Source of the DNA: Przewalskia tangutica
Taxonomy: Eukaryota > Streptophyta > Magnoliopsida > Solanales > Solanaceae
DNA length: 64,000 nucleotides
Reading direction: 5' to 3'
Assembly (NCBI GenBank): GCA_029844215.1
Contig: CM056724.1
Location: 73,117,093-73,181,092, forward strand
Position 1 is the stretch's first letter, and each line of letters begins with the position of its first letter. The notes beneath the pieces were generated by a model. That model saw nothing but the letters and a program-made list of their open reading frames with translations, had not been told where the DNA came from and did not search any database. Shown one piece after another: positions 1-12,329 of this stretch. A program made the translations under genes and the position numbers.

Positions 1-1518
1 TTTTCGGAAAAGGAGAAGTAACTTGATTTAAGTATAGGTTACTTGTTTTGAAAATAGTAAGTTAATTGGGTTTTAAAAAGAGTATACTTGATGTTGTTCT
101 AAAAGAAAAGCACTTGGTTTATAAAGTATAGAGTACTTGATTTTAAAAGCCTTGTAAAGATTTTTACGAAGGTGAAGTAATTTGGTTTTAAAAGTAAAAC
201 GTGTTTTCTTTATATACTACGAGTATTAGTATCATGTGGCTTTTACATAGAAAGAGGTCTTTTTGAAAGAAGGAAAGTATGTAGTATTTTGGGTTTGAAA
301 CCCGGATTGTTGATTAAAATGAATGTATGTTAAACTTGCCTATGCTTGTTGTGATAGTCTTTGATGTGCAAGTGTTTTGTTGATGTGCTGTCGTGACTCT
401 CTGGGAGGGCCGGCTATCTGATTTATTTCCTTTGGACATGCTGACGTGATGGATGTTCCACGCACGCTGCGCCCGCAGGATGGTTTCATGGCCATGACTT
501 CCGAGGTAAGACGCCGGGCACGCGGTCATTGTGAGGTTGATTGTTAGTCCATGGACCGCTAATCCATGAAGCTTGCCGCGGTGACGAGCGATCACGGGCT
601 TGGTTTGTACGTGTGGTTCAGGCACACTTTAGATACTTGTTCTGGTCATTTTCTGCACTGGTAGCCTGCGGTAGATAGCTTAAGATACTTGCCTCGGCCA
701 TATCTTGTGAGACGGTAGGCTATTGCACGTTAGCTTAAGATACTTGCCTCGGCGATTGCGTGGCTAGCTTTTGGGTAGTTGGCTTCCGCACCTTGCCCGT
801 GATGGGATATGACTAGCTTTTGGGTGGTAGTTGGCTATTCTACTGCCCGTCGGTTTTGATGACGCAGCGTGATCTAGTGTTCAGTTCACATACGGGTGTT
901 GTTTTACATCATGTATGCTGCGTGATGAGGAATGAGTTCCACGGGCATGAGTGGTATTATGGGCGTGAGACCCATAATTATGTGTGAGTGATTATTCGGG
1001 ATATCGTCCCTTACTTGACATAATCTTGTTTACTTATTGCGAAATGGTTTTATAAAATGATGAAATGTGATTTCATTACGTATTTTCAGTTTCACATACT
1101 TGGTACTGTTATCGACCTCCTTGGGGCTGCGTTCATGCCGCAGTAGAGTACACCGATTGGTTGATCTCGCTCATAGGATCGCGATTCGGCGTTGAAGCTC
1201 CGTTCCTCCGAGGCTTATCTTTTGGTATAGTCCCCGTCATCAGAGGTACTTGTACATTCGTGGTATGGCGGGCCCTGTCCGTCATAGTTGTTGTATATCT
1301 TAGAGTGCAGAGTAATCATTGCAAGTGTGGTTTGTAAAAAGGATAACTGTCGGGTTTTATGTATATATACCAAGGCAACGGTTGGTTGCTTTATTTATTT
1401 ATTTATGTCTCTCATTTCATGTGTAAAGTTTTTATTTCCGCTGGTTTTCTCTGATGTTGTATCACTAGGGTGCCCGGGGTAAGGCACCAGTGACGGGCCC
1501 GGGTTTCGGGGCGTCACA
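1..1518 (+). mobile_element. LTR fragment Q (3' part of a Ty3/gypsy LTR, cut by the window edge)
   Basis: The sequence matches the distal half of the LTRs of element A: degenerate ACTTGATTTTAAAAG-type repeats, the stretch around TTTCACATACTTGGTAC at about 1090, then the LTR end motif (GGTGCCCGGGGTAAGGCACCAG and a terminal GTCACA in place of GTGACA). No primer-binding site follows; degenerate LINE sequence starts immediately. It is therefore a solo LTR or the 3' LTR of an element lying left of the window. No coding sequence is visible. Confidence 0.75.
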
Positions 1519-4510
1519 ACAAGTGTCCTTCCTTGCCACATTTGTGTACCCAGTTTATAGCATCTCGGATAGAAGGATGCTTTGGCATCACCTTTCTCAC
1601 TTGGGCGTTGGCATCAATAAGCCTTGGATGATTATGGGAGATTTCAACACTTCATCGCAACCCTAATGATAAGGTGGGGTCCTCCTCTCACGCCTTATGC
1701 ACTTAGGGATCTTGGAGATTTCGGGAATTCTCATGGACTAGAAGACGCCCTTCATCCGGTTCCTTCTACACTGGACGAATGGTTCGATTTGGTCTAAGCT
1801 TGATAGAGTGTTGATGAATCAAAATTGAGTGATTTGACCTTAGAATGCAAGGCCAATTTCATGCCATGAGCTCGTCTCGACCAACGTCCCGTGATAGCCA
1901 CGATTATTGCATCCTATAATGTTGGGAAACGCCTTTCAAGTTCATGAATATGTGGCTTTCTCACCCTTTGAGAACATTATGACTTCATGTTGAGACAAGA
2001 CATATGGTCTCGCTCAATTCGTCCTTGCCTCCAAATTGAAAGCCTCAAGCAACCTTTGGGCTTTGAACATAAGTGACTTTGGAGGTATCGAACAAAGAGC
2101 AAAGGGGCAAACATAGAGTTCAAGGAGGCTATCAATGCACACATGGAAAATCCCTTTGATGAGGAGCTTAAAGCCAAGGTTAAGTCCTCAAGAGCTAGAG
2201 CAAATACCTTACTGGAAGCTGAAAGACACTTCATAAGGCAGAAGTCAAGACTGAAGCACTTGATTGGAAGTGATAGATGTTCCAAATACTTTCATAGTTT
2301 GATCAAAAGGAGTAATGTCAGGAACTCCATTAACTTTCTTGTTAAAGCTAATGGTACTATCACTACATCACCAGAAGAAGTCGAAGTTGCTTGTTGAATT
2401 TTACAAAGATCTATTAGGTACTTCCACCCACCACCAACTTTGATTACGATGTGTTCAACTATGGCCCAAAGTCGAGTGAAGAAGAGAGATTACGACTTTT
2501 GCATTTCATCACCCCAAAGGAGATTTGGTAAGCACTCGATATAGTAATGACAAGGCACTGGACCGGATGGTTATCACGCTTCTTCAAGAATAGATGGAAA
2601 GATGTGGGCCGTGATGTTGTAAGATGTGTCCAAGAGTTCTTCTCATCGGAGTTCTTTTGAAGCAGTTAATCATACCATCATTACCTCGCTACCAAAAACT
2701 GACCATGATCCCAAGGTAAATGATTTGTGCCCATCGGATTGACTAATGTGATCTATAAGATCATCACAAAGATTCTAGCTAACAGAATGACATTGATCCT
2801 TCATTCTCTCATCGACAAATCCCAATGGGCTTTTGTGAAAGGAAGAAACATGATGGACAACGTATATGTGGCACAAGAGCTTGTGAGAGGATTTAATAGA
2901 GCCAGAGTCTCACCAAGATGTATGCTTATGGTGGACCTCAGAAAGCATTCGACATCTCGAGCTTCCTCGACCGGTACTAAGAAGTCTAAAATTTCAGACA
3001 GATTTACAAGATGGATCATGGAATGTGTTAGCTCAACCTCCTTCTCCCTTTCTATCAATGGTGAGCTACATGGATACTTCAAAGGAAAGCGCCTAAGACA
3101 AGGTGATCCTATGTCCCTACTCTCTTTATCTTGTGCATGGAATACCTCTCAAGGTCGCTTAAAATGAAGGTGAGGCAAGAGCTTTCATATTTTCCAAAGT
3201 GTAAGAAATTGGGCATTACTCATCTAGCATTCGCGGATGACCTCATGCTTTTGCCAAAGGAGATATATCATCACTGGGATTCTTATGGATTGTCCGGAAG
3301 AGTTGGAGGCTGCCTCGGATTAACTCTTAACCCCGCTAAATCCTCTGTCTACTTAGCGGAATGCATTCTACGATCAGACTTGATATTGACGAGTGGGTTT
3401 CGCCATTGGAAGCTTTTGCACGATACTGGGGATCCCTTTGTCCCCAATTTCAGTCTCGGTGGATCAATTTGCCCCATTCACTAGTGCTATTTCGAATTAC
3501 ATTCAGAAATGGGGGCATCACACCCTTTCTTATGCTGGTAAGCTGGAACTAATCAGGTCGGTCGTCCAAGGGGTTGAGAGCTTTTTGTTTCGGGCACTTC
3601 CTATCCCGGCCACTATTATCAACAAGGTACGGTCTGCTTGTATTCTATTCTTATGGGGGGGGGGGGGGGAAACCACCAAGAGTTGCTTGGGATATCATTT
3701 GCCTGCCTCAAACTGAAGGTGGCTTGGGTCTTATGAACATCAAGGAATGGAAACAAGCCCTGCTAACCAGGACGATTTGGCAAACACACACTAAGTCGAT
3801 TCTCTATGGGTCCAACGGATCAATAGCCACTATTTGAGAGATATTACAATTTGGGACTATGAGGTACGTCCTAGGGACTCCCCTTTATTCAAAAAGATTT
3901 GTGGGATTCGCGACTAATTTGTTTCTATCTTTGGTAGCCATGGTGATGCTATTGACGGCTTCACAAAATGTTGTGCCAACGGTATATTTGATTCAAGCTC
4001 AGATATGATATCTTGCGCACTCCGCAAGCTAAAAAGCCTTGGATGTCACAAATTTGGAAAGGATTCATTCCTCCCAAATTCTCTTTTACTATGTGGCTAA
4101 ATTGCAGGAAGCGGTTAGCTTCAAAGGATACTCTATCATTTCTCAACTTGGAGGATAAATCTTGCGGATTCTGCAAGCAAGCTAATGAAAAAAGGGAACA
4201 CCTCTTCTTTGCCTGCCCCTATACACACATGATTTGGAAGAGCATAAAAGATTGGTTGGGTATTAGAAGAGAGATGACAACTGTTGAAAGCTCCCTTAAA
4301 TGGATTAAGAAAGAACACCGCGGGACAAGCATCCGAGCCAAAGCTATTTTGCTTACTTTTTGCATGATGGTTTATGAGATTTGGAGGGCAAGAAACACAA
4401 TGCTCTTTGAAGGCACAAACATGCCGGCAGAAGAGATCATTGCAAGAATCAAAACAACATCTTATAGAGTTCTCTATGATTTTATCCCCTCTTGTAGTGG
4501 CACCTTTTGA
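1519..4510 (+). pseudogene. LINE1 ORF2 remnant (endonuclease fragment, RT, zf-RVT)
   Basis: This is the remnant of a polyprotein that nicks target DNA and reverse-transcribes LINE RNA. In order, through many frameshifts: a piece of the endonuclease domain (1519 to about 1980), the linker (ORF 2143-2397, reads FDEELKAKVKSS), RT blocks (2727-3167 with IYKIITKILANRM and FVKGRNMMDNVY; 3131-3484 with the catalytic block LAFADDLMLL), and the C-terminal zinc-binding zf-RVT domain (4013-4510; CGFCKQ, REHLFFACPY). The FADD catalytic motif survives, unlike in LINE2, but no frame spans the domain. Several breaks are one- or two-base losses. Identity rests on close alignment with the LINE2 protein. Not functional as read. 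Confidence 0.85.
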
Positions 4511-4638
4511 GTGACCGCCCCTCCCCTCTATCTCTTCTTGTTTGCATTACGTTGAGGCTTGAGATACCTCAACGACTGATTGTAGCCACTTCCTTTTCGT
4601 TATTAGTAATAATATTTGCATTTACCTAAAAAAAAAAA
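1519..4638 (+). mobile_element. LINE1: degenerate plant L1-type non-LTR retrotransposon
   Basis: The 3' end is a poly(A) run (4628-4638) after TTTGCATTTACCT, the same tail sequence seen in reverse at LINE2. The left edge falls inside the endonuclease domain and abuts LTR Q, so the missing 5' part may lie beyond Q outside the window. No target duplication can be tested because the LINE 5' end is not present. The sequence after the poly(A), GTACTAATCAAGG, belongs to the tandem-repeat part of a minus-strand LTR, so the LINE landed in element B. Confidence 0.85.
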
Positions 4639-5426
4639 GTACTAATCAAGGCATACATAGAATAATTCTCTTTTAACAAGCCAAAGTACTTATCAAGGCA
4701 CACTTAGAATAATTCTCTTTTAACAAGCCAAAGTACTTATCAAGGCACACTTAGACAAATCCTCAATTTATCAAGCCAAAGTACTAATCAAGTTATAATT
4801 TCATGTGGCTAATGGATCAAAACTACAAAAATTTCATGTGAGAGCTTAGCCAAACCCGAGAGGTCTCCTTTGAAAAACAAGGGTTCTCTAAAATTTCTAA
4901 GTGTAAATGAGCTAGTCTTGCACTAGTAGTAACCTTATAAAACACAATGGAGGGTTTAGATGTCCACAAATGTGAGGTTAGGATGGGTTTCACTTGGATC
5001 AAGCCTAGGTGGACAAGTTGACTTGTCAACAATATCAAGCTTAGAAGACTTATCATCTACATAGGTCAAATGACCATATCACCCTTGCAATTTTTCGTCC
5101 AACACCACATGTGGGAGTGCCACGTGTCTCCCTCTCATTCGTCCATAAAATTCCGTAACCCTCGTGGGCCCCACAAAAATGTAAAATTCCTCGGGTGGGC
5201 CCCACGTGACCAAATCCGTAAAAATAAATTTCCATAATTTTAATAAGTTCCATAATCTTCAAATAATGCCTTTTGAGAATCCAATTCTCAACAACGAACA
5301 TTTTTCCTTTCCGATGTTCGGAAGATTTTCCGTCGGAAAAACAATTCTTCCTTTCGTACTAATTTCCAAGTCTTGTTTCCTTTCGTACATTCTCTTATAC
5401 CTGTTCTGGACTTACGGGGTGTAACA
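4639..5426 (-). repeat. Element B 3' LTR (truncated)
   Basis: It begins in about three units of the 47-bp tandem repeat (GCCAAAGTACTTATCA core), jumps at about 4800 to the LTR promoter-proximal part, and ends in TACGGGGTGTAACA. It is nearly identical to 11028-11651. Open frames here (for example 4823-5056) are identical in both LTRs because they are duplicated LTR sequence, not genes. Confidence 0.85.
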
Positions 5427-5439
5427 TTCTTCCCCCCTT
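5427..5439 (-). other. Polypurine tract of element B
   Basis: On the minus strand the sequence reads AAGGGGGGAAGAA immediately before the 3' LTR start TGTTACACC. This is the expected primer site for plus-strand DNA synthesis and fixes the orientation of B. Confidence 0.85.
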
Positions 5440-6386
5440 AGAAACATTCGTCCCCGAATGTTCTTAGTCGGTTGTCACGCTATACAAACCCCGACACAAT
5501 CTCTATACTATGCCTATCAATCAATACTCCACAAGACTAATGATGCCACACCTGGCCATCGCCTAACATACGTAAACATATCAATGGACCTTCCGTCCGC
5601 GACCCCTTCTCCCAAAACTCGAAGGTTACATTTTCTAAAACACGGATCCTTAGAGGTTCCTTTCTTTCCTTACTTGTCATACTTTCTCGCACTTTCAAAC
5701 TCATCTAGTACACGATAAAATCTCAAATTCTTTCTGCTTCCAACTCGAGTTACTAATCAAACTTGGCCATTATGCTACTTGAATTTTTACGCTAAGGCTC
5801 ATCTCGGTCCTTACGACCTAGTTAGGTGGAACGATCCACCAACTCGCATAATGATTTAACTAAACTTGGGCTGGCATCCTCGGGACCCTACCACATAACG
5901 GATCATTTCTAATCGACATCACCCGATTCCATACAATCGGTTGACGTAAACGAAGTCTACAACCCGACTCATCGTCACACTTAACTTCTCATTCCTAGTC
6001 CAAATAAATCTCTCTCTTATCTCAAGGTACTTCTGACCTTATACCCCTATTCACTAGAGGTCCGTCACATAAGTCAAAGTATTTCTATCAGACATCCTTC
6101 CCTATCGGTCTTACATCGTTATTTGGTAATTACTACGTGAACTCTACACAACTATAGTCTCATTCACTTATCATTCTTGTCAACATTCTTAACTTTTCAC
6201 TTTACTAATCAAGGTATCCCTACCTGGGTACTATCACTTACAATCGCTAGCAACAAAGGGAAAACATATACGCTAGGTGAAATCTGAATCTATCAATGCA
6301 CGCATGATTCAAAAGAATCGAGATATACCAGAACCTCGTGCGATGTCGCCTCCGATCCTCGCCGATGAGTCACGTCATTTCGCGGT
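5440..6386 (-). other. Non-coding internal stretch of element B
   Basis: Between the gag remnant and the polypurine tract lie about 950 bases with no recognisable protease, RT or integrase motif on either strand. The end next to the tract (AACATTCGTCCCCGAATG) is shared with A, H, E, J and L, so this is the common 3' tail of the family. Confidence 0.6.
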
Positions 6387-7138
6387 TCAAGGACCGCGAA
6401 CTATAAACTCCACTCGACTTCCACCACTACCGGGCCGACATCCGAACACCTCGCCGGGACGCATACCGTAGAGGAAAGGGAACCAACTATCGGCCTCATA
6501 GCCGAGCCACCTCACCGTGCTCCTTCTAAAAGGACATGCCCTCGAATATGGCCCGACGCCACAATAAAAACAAAGACCCGCCATAACGACATTTCCGAAT
6601 GGCGCTTACCACATCTCAAACACCGAGGAATTGGTGGCCTTGATCGAGAAAATCCTCGGCTCCTCCGAGAACTCGACCCTGGAGCTTGACCGCTCCTAAA
6701 TACCTTGGGGTCCATCTTCCACCGTGAGCTGCGGGGTATGTACCGGGTAGGTGGGACGAATATCTCACTCGCCGCCGAGGCACTCGTCCAAAACTCACCG
6801 AATAACCAACCGGTCTAGCCTCTTACGCAGATCTCCGCTACGCCTCTACCTCTGTACACTGCTCAGCATCGCCGAATAACCTCCTGCTGACGAAACTGCA
6901 GCACCGCTATCTTGGTCAATAACATAATGGCTTCCTTCATGACCCTAAAGTCTTCCCTTAACTGAGAAACTGGAGGCTCTGGTGCTGGGGCCTCAAAATC
7001 TGGCGAAGAAGAACTCGCCGACTGCGGAACAACATCCGGTATAACCTGGGCATAAGCCATATCAACTCTCTGAGTCTGACTAGTAGCTCCTGCTACTCCT
7101 TTTCCCTTCTGGGCGGCTGTTGACCTCCTTGGAGGCAT
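6387..7138 (-). pseudogene. Element B gag remnant
   Basis: A gag structural protein packages element RNA. The start at 7138 reads MPPRRSTAAQKGKGVAGATS, which matches the gag starts of A, E, J and L (MPPRKAT.AQKGKAAEGA). The first frame ends at 6863 after about 91 residues. Downstream frames keep half of the double zinc-finger module: CLRCGKRH in one frame (6512-6715) and CFYCGVGPYSRACPF in another (6387-6584), so the pair is split by a frameshift. The capsid core common to J and L is not recognisable. Many losses fall at CTG/CAG sites. Confidence 0.7.
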
Positions 7139-7340
7139 AACTGTAACACAACAATACGTCAGAGAGGAATTATCTTACTAACACAACTCTATGGCACGAT
7201 CTCAGAGTGAGAAGAATAGAAACCAACTCCTAAATGTCCTGTAACCTCCTGTTTATGGGTGTGGCGCGCAACACACCGATAATCAAGACTCTACTAGACA
7301 CGGTCTGTAGACATTCCGAGGATCGATCGCTCGATACCAC
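7139..7340 (-). other. Element B 5' leader with PBS and palindromic-loop hairpin
   Basis: The minus-strand leader runs from the LTR end to the gag ATG. The primer-binding site is at 7329-7339 and has lost one base on the top strand (GCTCGATACCA instead of GCTCTGATACCA). A hairpin at about 7250-7285 has stem GGTGTG/CACACC and loop palindrome GCGCGC at 7264-7269, where the other elements have GTGCAC. Confidence 0.7.
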
Positions 7341-8214
7341 TCTCACACCCCGATCCTCGCCCGTGATCGTGCTCTACCTAGGCTCCTTCTACCTTAACCA
7401 CTAAGTAAATCGCGGAAATGAAATAACACCTCTTTTTTTCTTTAAAACCAATGCGTGACGCAAGGCAAAGCCGACAAGGCTGCCATGTAATATACATAAT
7501 AAAAGACACTACATCGCATACGTAGTCCAATCCCACATATGAATACGGACCTCTAAGAGTTTTATGAAATATGACGACAAGGCCCCATTGCACTCCATAA
7601 CTGCATAAAAGCCTCAGCATCGAAAGAACTTATACCAAAAAGATAACTCCGAATGAAGGAGCTATCCAAAACTCGAACAGGTGGTCCTACACGCCGATCA
7701 CCAAACAACGTACCTAAACTGCGGATGAACGCAGCCCCGGGCGAGGTCAAGACGAAGAATGTACCAAGTATGTGAGCGATGAAATCGTAATAAAATCATA
7801 ACGATCTAAACAAAACAGAGACATGTCTGATAGCCAACCTACAAGATATAACACATAAGCAAATATATCAAGTCGTGGACGCAGCCTCAAAGTCGAGACT
7901 AAATATAACTATGGGTCTCACGCCCATAATATCAATCATGCGTGGAATCCTTCCTCATCGCGGCAGTCCATGATGTAATAACACCAATAAGGATACATGA
8001 ACACCAAGTCCCACCTGTGTCCTAAATTCCTCGTGGTCTCATGCCCCGGAATCCCACATCGCAAAAGCATGACAATAGGGTAACACAACCAAATCCGGGG
8101 ACATATATGATAATCAAATTACAACACATTGTGCCTTACTAACAATGAGAGTAAGCAAGATTATCCTTACAATATAAAATAGGAAGCTTATGATCAAACA
8201 GACCATCCGCGCGC

Positions 8215-8425
8215 AGATCATTTAACCATCCTACTCGGGACTATTTCACCCGATAGCCGCGTGGACCCGCGTGAGGTATTCCTCGCATGGGACTATTTCA
8301 CCCGCATAAGCCCTTACGGACTCGCGTGAGGTATTCCTCGCATAGGTCGGACCCGCCCGCACGGGACTATTTCACCGCATAAGTCCTTACGGACCGCGTG
8401 AGGTATTCCTCGCGATCGTGGTAGC
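8215..8425 (-). repeat. Short tandem repeat block in B 5' LTR
   Basis: About three diverged copies of a roughly 60-70 bp unit built around CGCGTGAGGTATTCCTCGCA and GGGACTATTTCACC. Related GAGGTATTC blocks occur in the LTRs of J (42290-42450, 49870-50040), L (53980-54190) and E (33300-33510), so this is a family-wide LTR domain. Confidence 0.75.
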
Positions 8426-8519
8426 AATTCCACGACCGCAAATGCCACAAACCCGAATGACCTCAAACGACTGATATACCAATAGCACACAACCGGCTAT
8501 TTCCAGCACACATAGGCAA

Positions 8520-9345
8520 TTCTCAACTAAACAAGCCAAAGTACTTATCAAGGCACACATAGAATAATTCTCAATTAATCAAGCCAAAGTACTTATCAAG
8601 GCACACTTAGACAAATTCTCATTTTATCAGGCCAAAGCACTTATCAGGGCACAAATAGAATAATTCTCATTTAACAAGCCAAAGTACTTATCAGGGCACA
8701 AATAGAATAATTCTCATTTAACAAGCCAAAGTACTTATCAGGGCACAAATAGAATAATTCTCATTTAACAGGCCAAAGTACTTATCAGGGCACAAATAGA
8801 ATAATTCTCATTTAACAAGCCAAAGTACTTATCAGGGCACAAATATAATAATTCTCATTTAACAAGCCAAAGTACTTATCAGGGCACAAATAGAATAATT
8901 CTCATTTAACAGGCCAAAGTACTTATTAGGGCACAAATAGAATAATTCTCATTTAACAAGCCAAAGTACTTATCAGGGCACAAATAGAATAATTATCATT
9001 TAACAAGCCAAAGTACTTATCAGGGCACAAATAGAATAATTCTCATTTAACAAGCCAAAGTACTTATCAGGGCACAAATAGAATAATTCTCATTTAACAA
9101 GCCAAAGTACTTATCAGGGCACAAATAGAATAATTCTCATTTAACAGGCCAAAGTACTTATCAGGGCACAAATAGAATAATTCTCATTTAACAAGCCAAA
9201 GTACTTATCAAGGCACAAATAGAATAATTCTCATTTAACAAGCCAAAGTACTTATCAAGGCACTCTTAGACAAATTCTCAATTTATCAAGCCAAAGTACT
9301 AATCAAGGCATCACATAGAATTATTCTCAATTAAACAGGCCAAAG
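8520..9345 (-). repeat. 47-bp tandem array in B 5' LTR
   Basis: About 15-17 head-to-tail copies of a 47-bp unit (core GCCAAAGTACTTATCAGGGC then ATAGAATAATTCTCATTTAACA). Successive CAAGCC starts are 47 apart (8675, 8722). Inner copies are nearly identical and outer ones diverged, as expected for recent unequal exchange or slippage. The partner LTR keeps only about three units. Confidence 0.9.
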
Positions 9346-11651
9346 TACTACGTATGTACATTCTTTTCAAAAGACTCATTTTTGTGTAAAATCCCAAGAT
9401 ACTAACACCCGTAGTATCAAGGCATGTCTATTTTTCAAAGTAAGTTACTACACGTTTAGAAAACTCATTTCAAGGCTTGAAATCAAGTAACTTCAAATTT
9501 TCACAATCTAGGCAACTTATGCCCTTTAATCAAAATAGACAACTTTCTAAACCTTCCATAAAGCCGTTATAACCAACTTCCCATAAAGCCGTTATAACCC
9601 TTTATGGTTTTAGACATATCCATTCCTTTTATAACCAAGAGACTTATACTATTAAAACCAAGTATCACATACTTACAAATCAAGTTCTTAACTTTCAAAA
9701 CACTTCAAGTCTCTTAATATATAGAAAACAAGTTTCTTCTACTTTTAAACCTCAAGTAACTCACTCCTTTAAAAAAAGTTACTTCTCTTAAATCATGTCA
9801 TTTCTCCTCTTTTAAGACAATTAAGTAAATCACTCCTTTGACTCCCCTAAAGTCATTATAATGACCTTTAGGATTTTGGGACTAAGGCACTAGCCCAAAA
9901 GATTTGGAAACCACTTCCTTTTCAAGACTCTATGTACTTTAAGTAAAATACTTTCACTTTTAAGAATCCAAACTTCACTAAGAAAATGGATTTTACTACT
10001 TACAATTTAAACATCAAAGTACAATCAAGGAAGTACATAGAACAAATTCTATTCTAGGCAATCCAAATACAACCAAGGAATGGATCATTTAAGGAGTAGA
10101 ACATACTTTCTTAATCTTAAGGAATCATGCTAGAAGAGGAGATAGTTCACATACCTTTTCGGCTAATATCCACAAGCTAAGCCGAATACGCCGTACGTAG
10201 AAGTGTCAACCTATAATGGTCACAACAAGACTATCAACTTCTAGCCTCTAACGTAGAATAATACTAAGTATACGGTCTCTAATTCTACGGAAAGTCGGGT
10301 AGCACTTCCTTTGTTTCTACTCACTTTGCCACCTTTTTCAAGGCCGAATACAATAACCAAACATGCCACATTTAAGGCTCCAAACAACAACCAAGCAAAG
10401 GGGATTAAACGCCTTACAATACGTGTAAAATTCCCCCCCATAATTCATACAAAGTAGTTCCATAATTAAAGCCATTCTCGGCCAACTACATACTAACAAT
10501 TCAAAGTCTTTTCCAATCCTTTTTCAAATTCCAAGTTCTAAGGTCTAACATGTTATATAGTCTAAACAACTTCAACAACTACACTTTCCTTCTTTATACA
10601 ACATGCGACGCTTAAACTAATAATCGACTTGAATTGTAATCTTAAGGCTAAACATGCTAGTTTTCGGATTAGGGTTCCAATAGCCAATATAATAATCAAA
10701 CTTCGTAATATATAACTTATGCTTGCTAACAACCATAGCTACAATCAATAAGTAAACTTAATTGCTAAAACGACAAAATTTATACCTTTCAAAGCCCTTA
10801 AAATTTCCAAGATTCAAAGTCGCGCCTTAGCAATTCTTAGCTCCTTTCCTTAGGTTCCAATCCGCCCAAGCACTCCTAGAGGCCTATGAAGAACCCATCT
10901 TCAAGTTCCAACTTCAAAGTTGAAGAACTCCTTAGTTTCCGCCATGACTAACGTGAAAACTCCGTTTTTCCGAAATATTTCTATTGAGATATCCTTACAA
11001 CACTCTTAGGGACATTGGGTTAAAGTCTTGTGGCTAATGGATCAAAACTACAAAAATTTCATGTGAGAGCTTAGCCAAACCCGAGAGGTCTCCTTTGAAA
11101 AACAAGGGTTCTCTAAAATTTCTAAGTGTAAATGAGCTAGTCTTGCACTAGTAGTAACCTTATAAAACACAATGGAGGGTTTAGATGTCCACAAATGTGA
11201 GGTTAGGATGGGTTTCACTTGGATCAAGCCTAGGTGGACAAGTTGACTTGTCAACAATATCAAGCTTAGAAGACTTATCATCTACATAGGTCAAATGACC
11301 ATAACACCCTTGCAATTTTTCGTCCAACACCACATGTGGGAGTGCCATGTGTCGCCATCTCATTCGTCGATAAAATTCTGTAACCCTCGTGGGCCCCACA
11401 AAAATGTAAAATTCCTCGGGTGGGCCCCACGTGACCAAATCCGTAAAAATAAATTTCCATAATTTTAATAAGTTCCATAATCTTCAAATAATGCCTTTTG
11501 AGAATCCAATTCTCAACAACGAACATTTTTCCTTTCCGACGTTCGGAAGATTTTCCGTCGGAAAAACAATTCTTCCTTTCGTACTAATTTCCAAGTCTTG
11601 TTTCCTTTCGTACATTCTCTTATACATGTTCTGGACTTACGGGGTGTAACA

Positions 11652-12329
11652 TATTTCTATTGAGATACCCTTACAATACCCTTAGGGACCTTGGGTTAAA
11701 GTCTTGTGAATAAAGAACCACAATTGCAAATTTTTTTGTGTGGAAATAAGGCAAACCCGAGAGCTATCACATGAAGAACAAGGTTCTCTAATTTTTTCTA
11801 AGTGTTGAAGACTAAGTATTGCACTAGTGTAGTATATATAATACAATGGAGGGCTTATATTACAACATATGTGTGGCTAGGATGAAGAGTAATTAATTAT
11901 TTATACAAGTGGGAAGTTGACTAAGTCAATAATCTCTAGCTTGCAAGACTTGATCATCTACATTGGTCAATGATCATTACACCCTTGGCCCATTTCGTGC
12001 AAGCCATGTGGGGGGGTGGGGTGACACGTGTCTCCCTCCCATTCGTCCATAAAATTTCGTAACCCTCGTGGGCCCCACAAAACGTAAAATTTCTTAGGTG
12101 GGTCCCACGTGACCAAATCCGTAAAAATAAATTTCCATAATGATAATAAGTTCCATACTCTTCAAATACGGCATTTTGAGAATCCAATTCTCATCAACGA
12201 ACATTTTTCCTTTCCGACGTTCGGAAGATTTTCCTCCGGAAAAACAATTCTTCCTTTCGTACCAATTTTCAAGTCTTGCATTCTCGCGTCTATTCTCTTA
12301 TACATGTCTTGGAATTATGAGGTATAACA
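11652..12329 (-). mobile_element. LTR fragment C (start of a minus-strand LTR)
   Basis: On the minus strand it starts near 12329 with TGTTATACCTCATAA and runs to 11652, where element B begins. It parallels the first 680 bases of the LTRs of B and D, including the CACGTGACCAAATCCG stretch. The rest of C should lie left of B, outside the window. Confidence 0.7.

Larger units (their letters stand above)
4639..11651 (-). mobile_element. Element B: gag-only Ty3/gypsy-type element with very long LTRs
   Basis: Minus-strand element: truncated 3' LTR 4639-5426, polypurine tract 5427-5439, internal region 5440-7340, 5' LTR 7341-11651. The LTR outer ends (TGTTACACCCCG on the minus strand) are at 5426 and 11651. 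The outer 620 bp of the two LTRs (4803-5426 and 11028-11651) differ at only about 8 positions by eye, so the insertion is young. Despite this the internal gag is badly broken and no protease, RT or integrase is seen. The left LTR lacks everything corresponding to about 9300-11030 of the right LTR and is cut by LINE1. A candidate target duplication TATTT follows at 11652-11656; its partner is outside the window. Confidence 0.8.
7341..11651 (-). repeat. Element B 5' LTR
   Basis: About 4.3 kb, unusually long. On the minus strand it starts TGTTACACCCCGTAAG (11651) and ends near 7341 in a degraded form of the family terminus. It contains a 47-bp tandem array, a second short repeat block (8215-8425), the family LTR hairpin at 9556-9607, and a region of ACTTGATTTTAAAAG-type repeats (9420-9990). 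No gene is visible; 7378-7750 and 10241-10441 hold only chance frames. Confidence 0.8.

Noticed and set aside
2727..3484. LINE1 RT fragment as an independent host gene
   Set aside because: It is collinear with LINE2 ORF2, followed by zf-RVT and a poly(A) tail; it is a decayed transposon.
10241..10441. Small open frame in B LTR (66 codons) as a short gene
   Set aside because: Lies in LTR sequence whose relatives lack the frame; no domain or start context.
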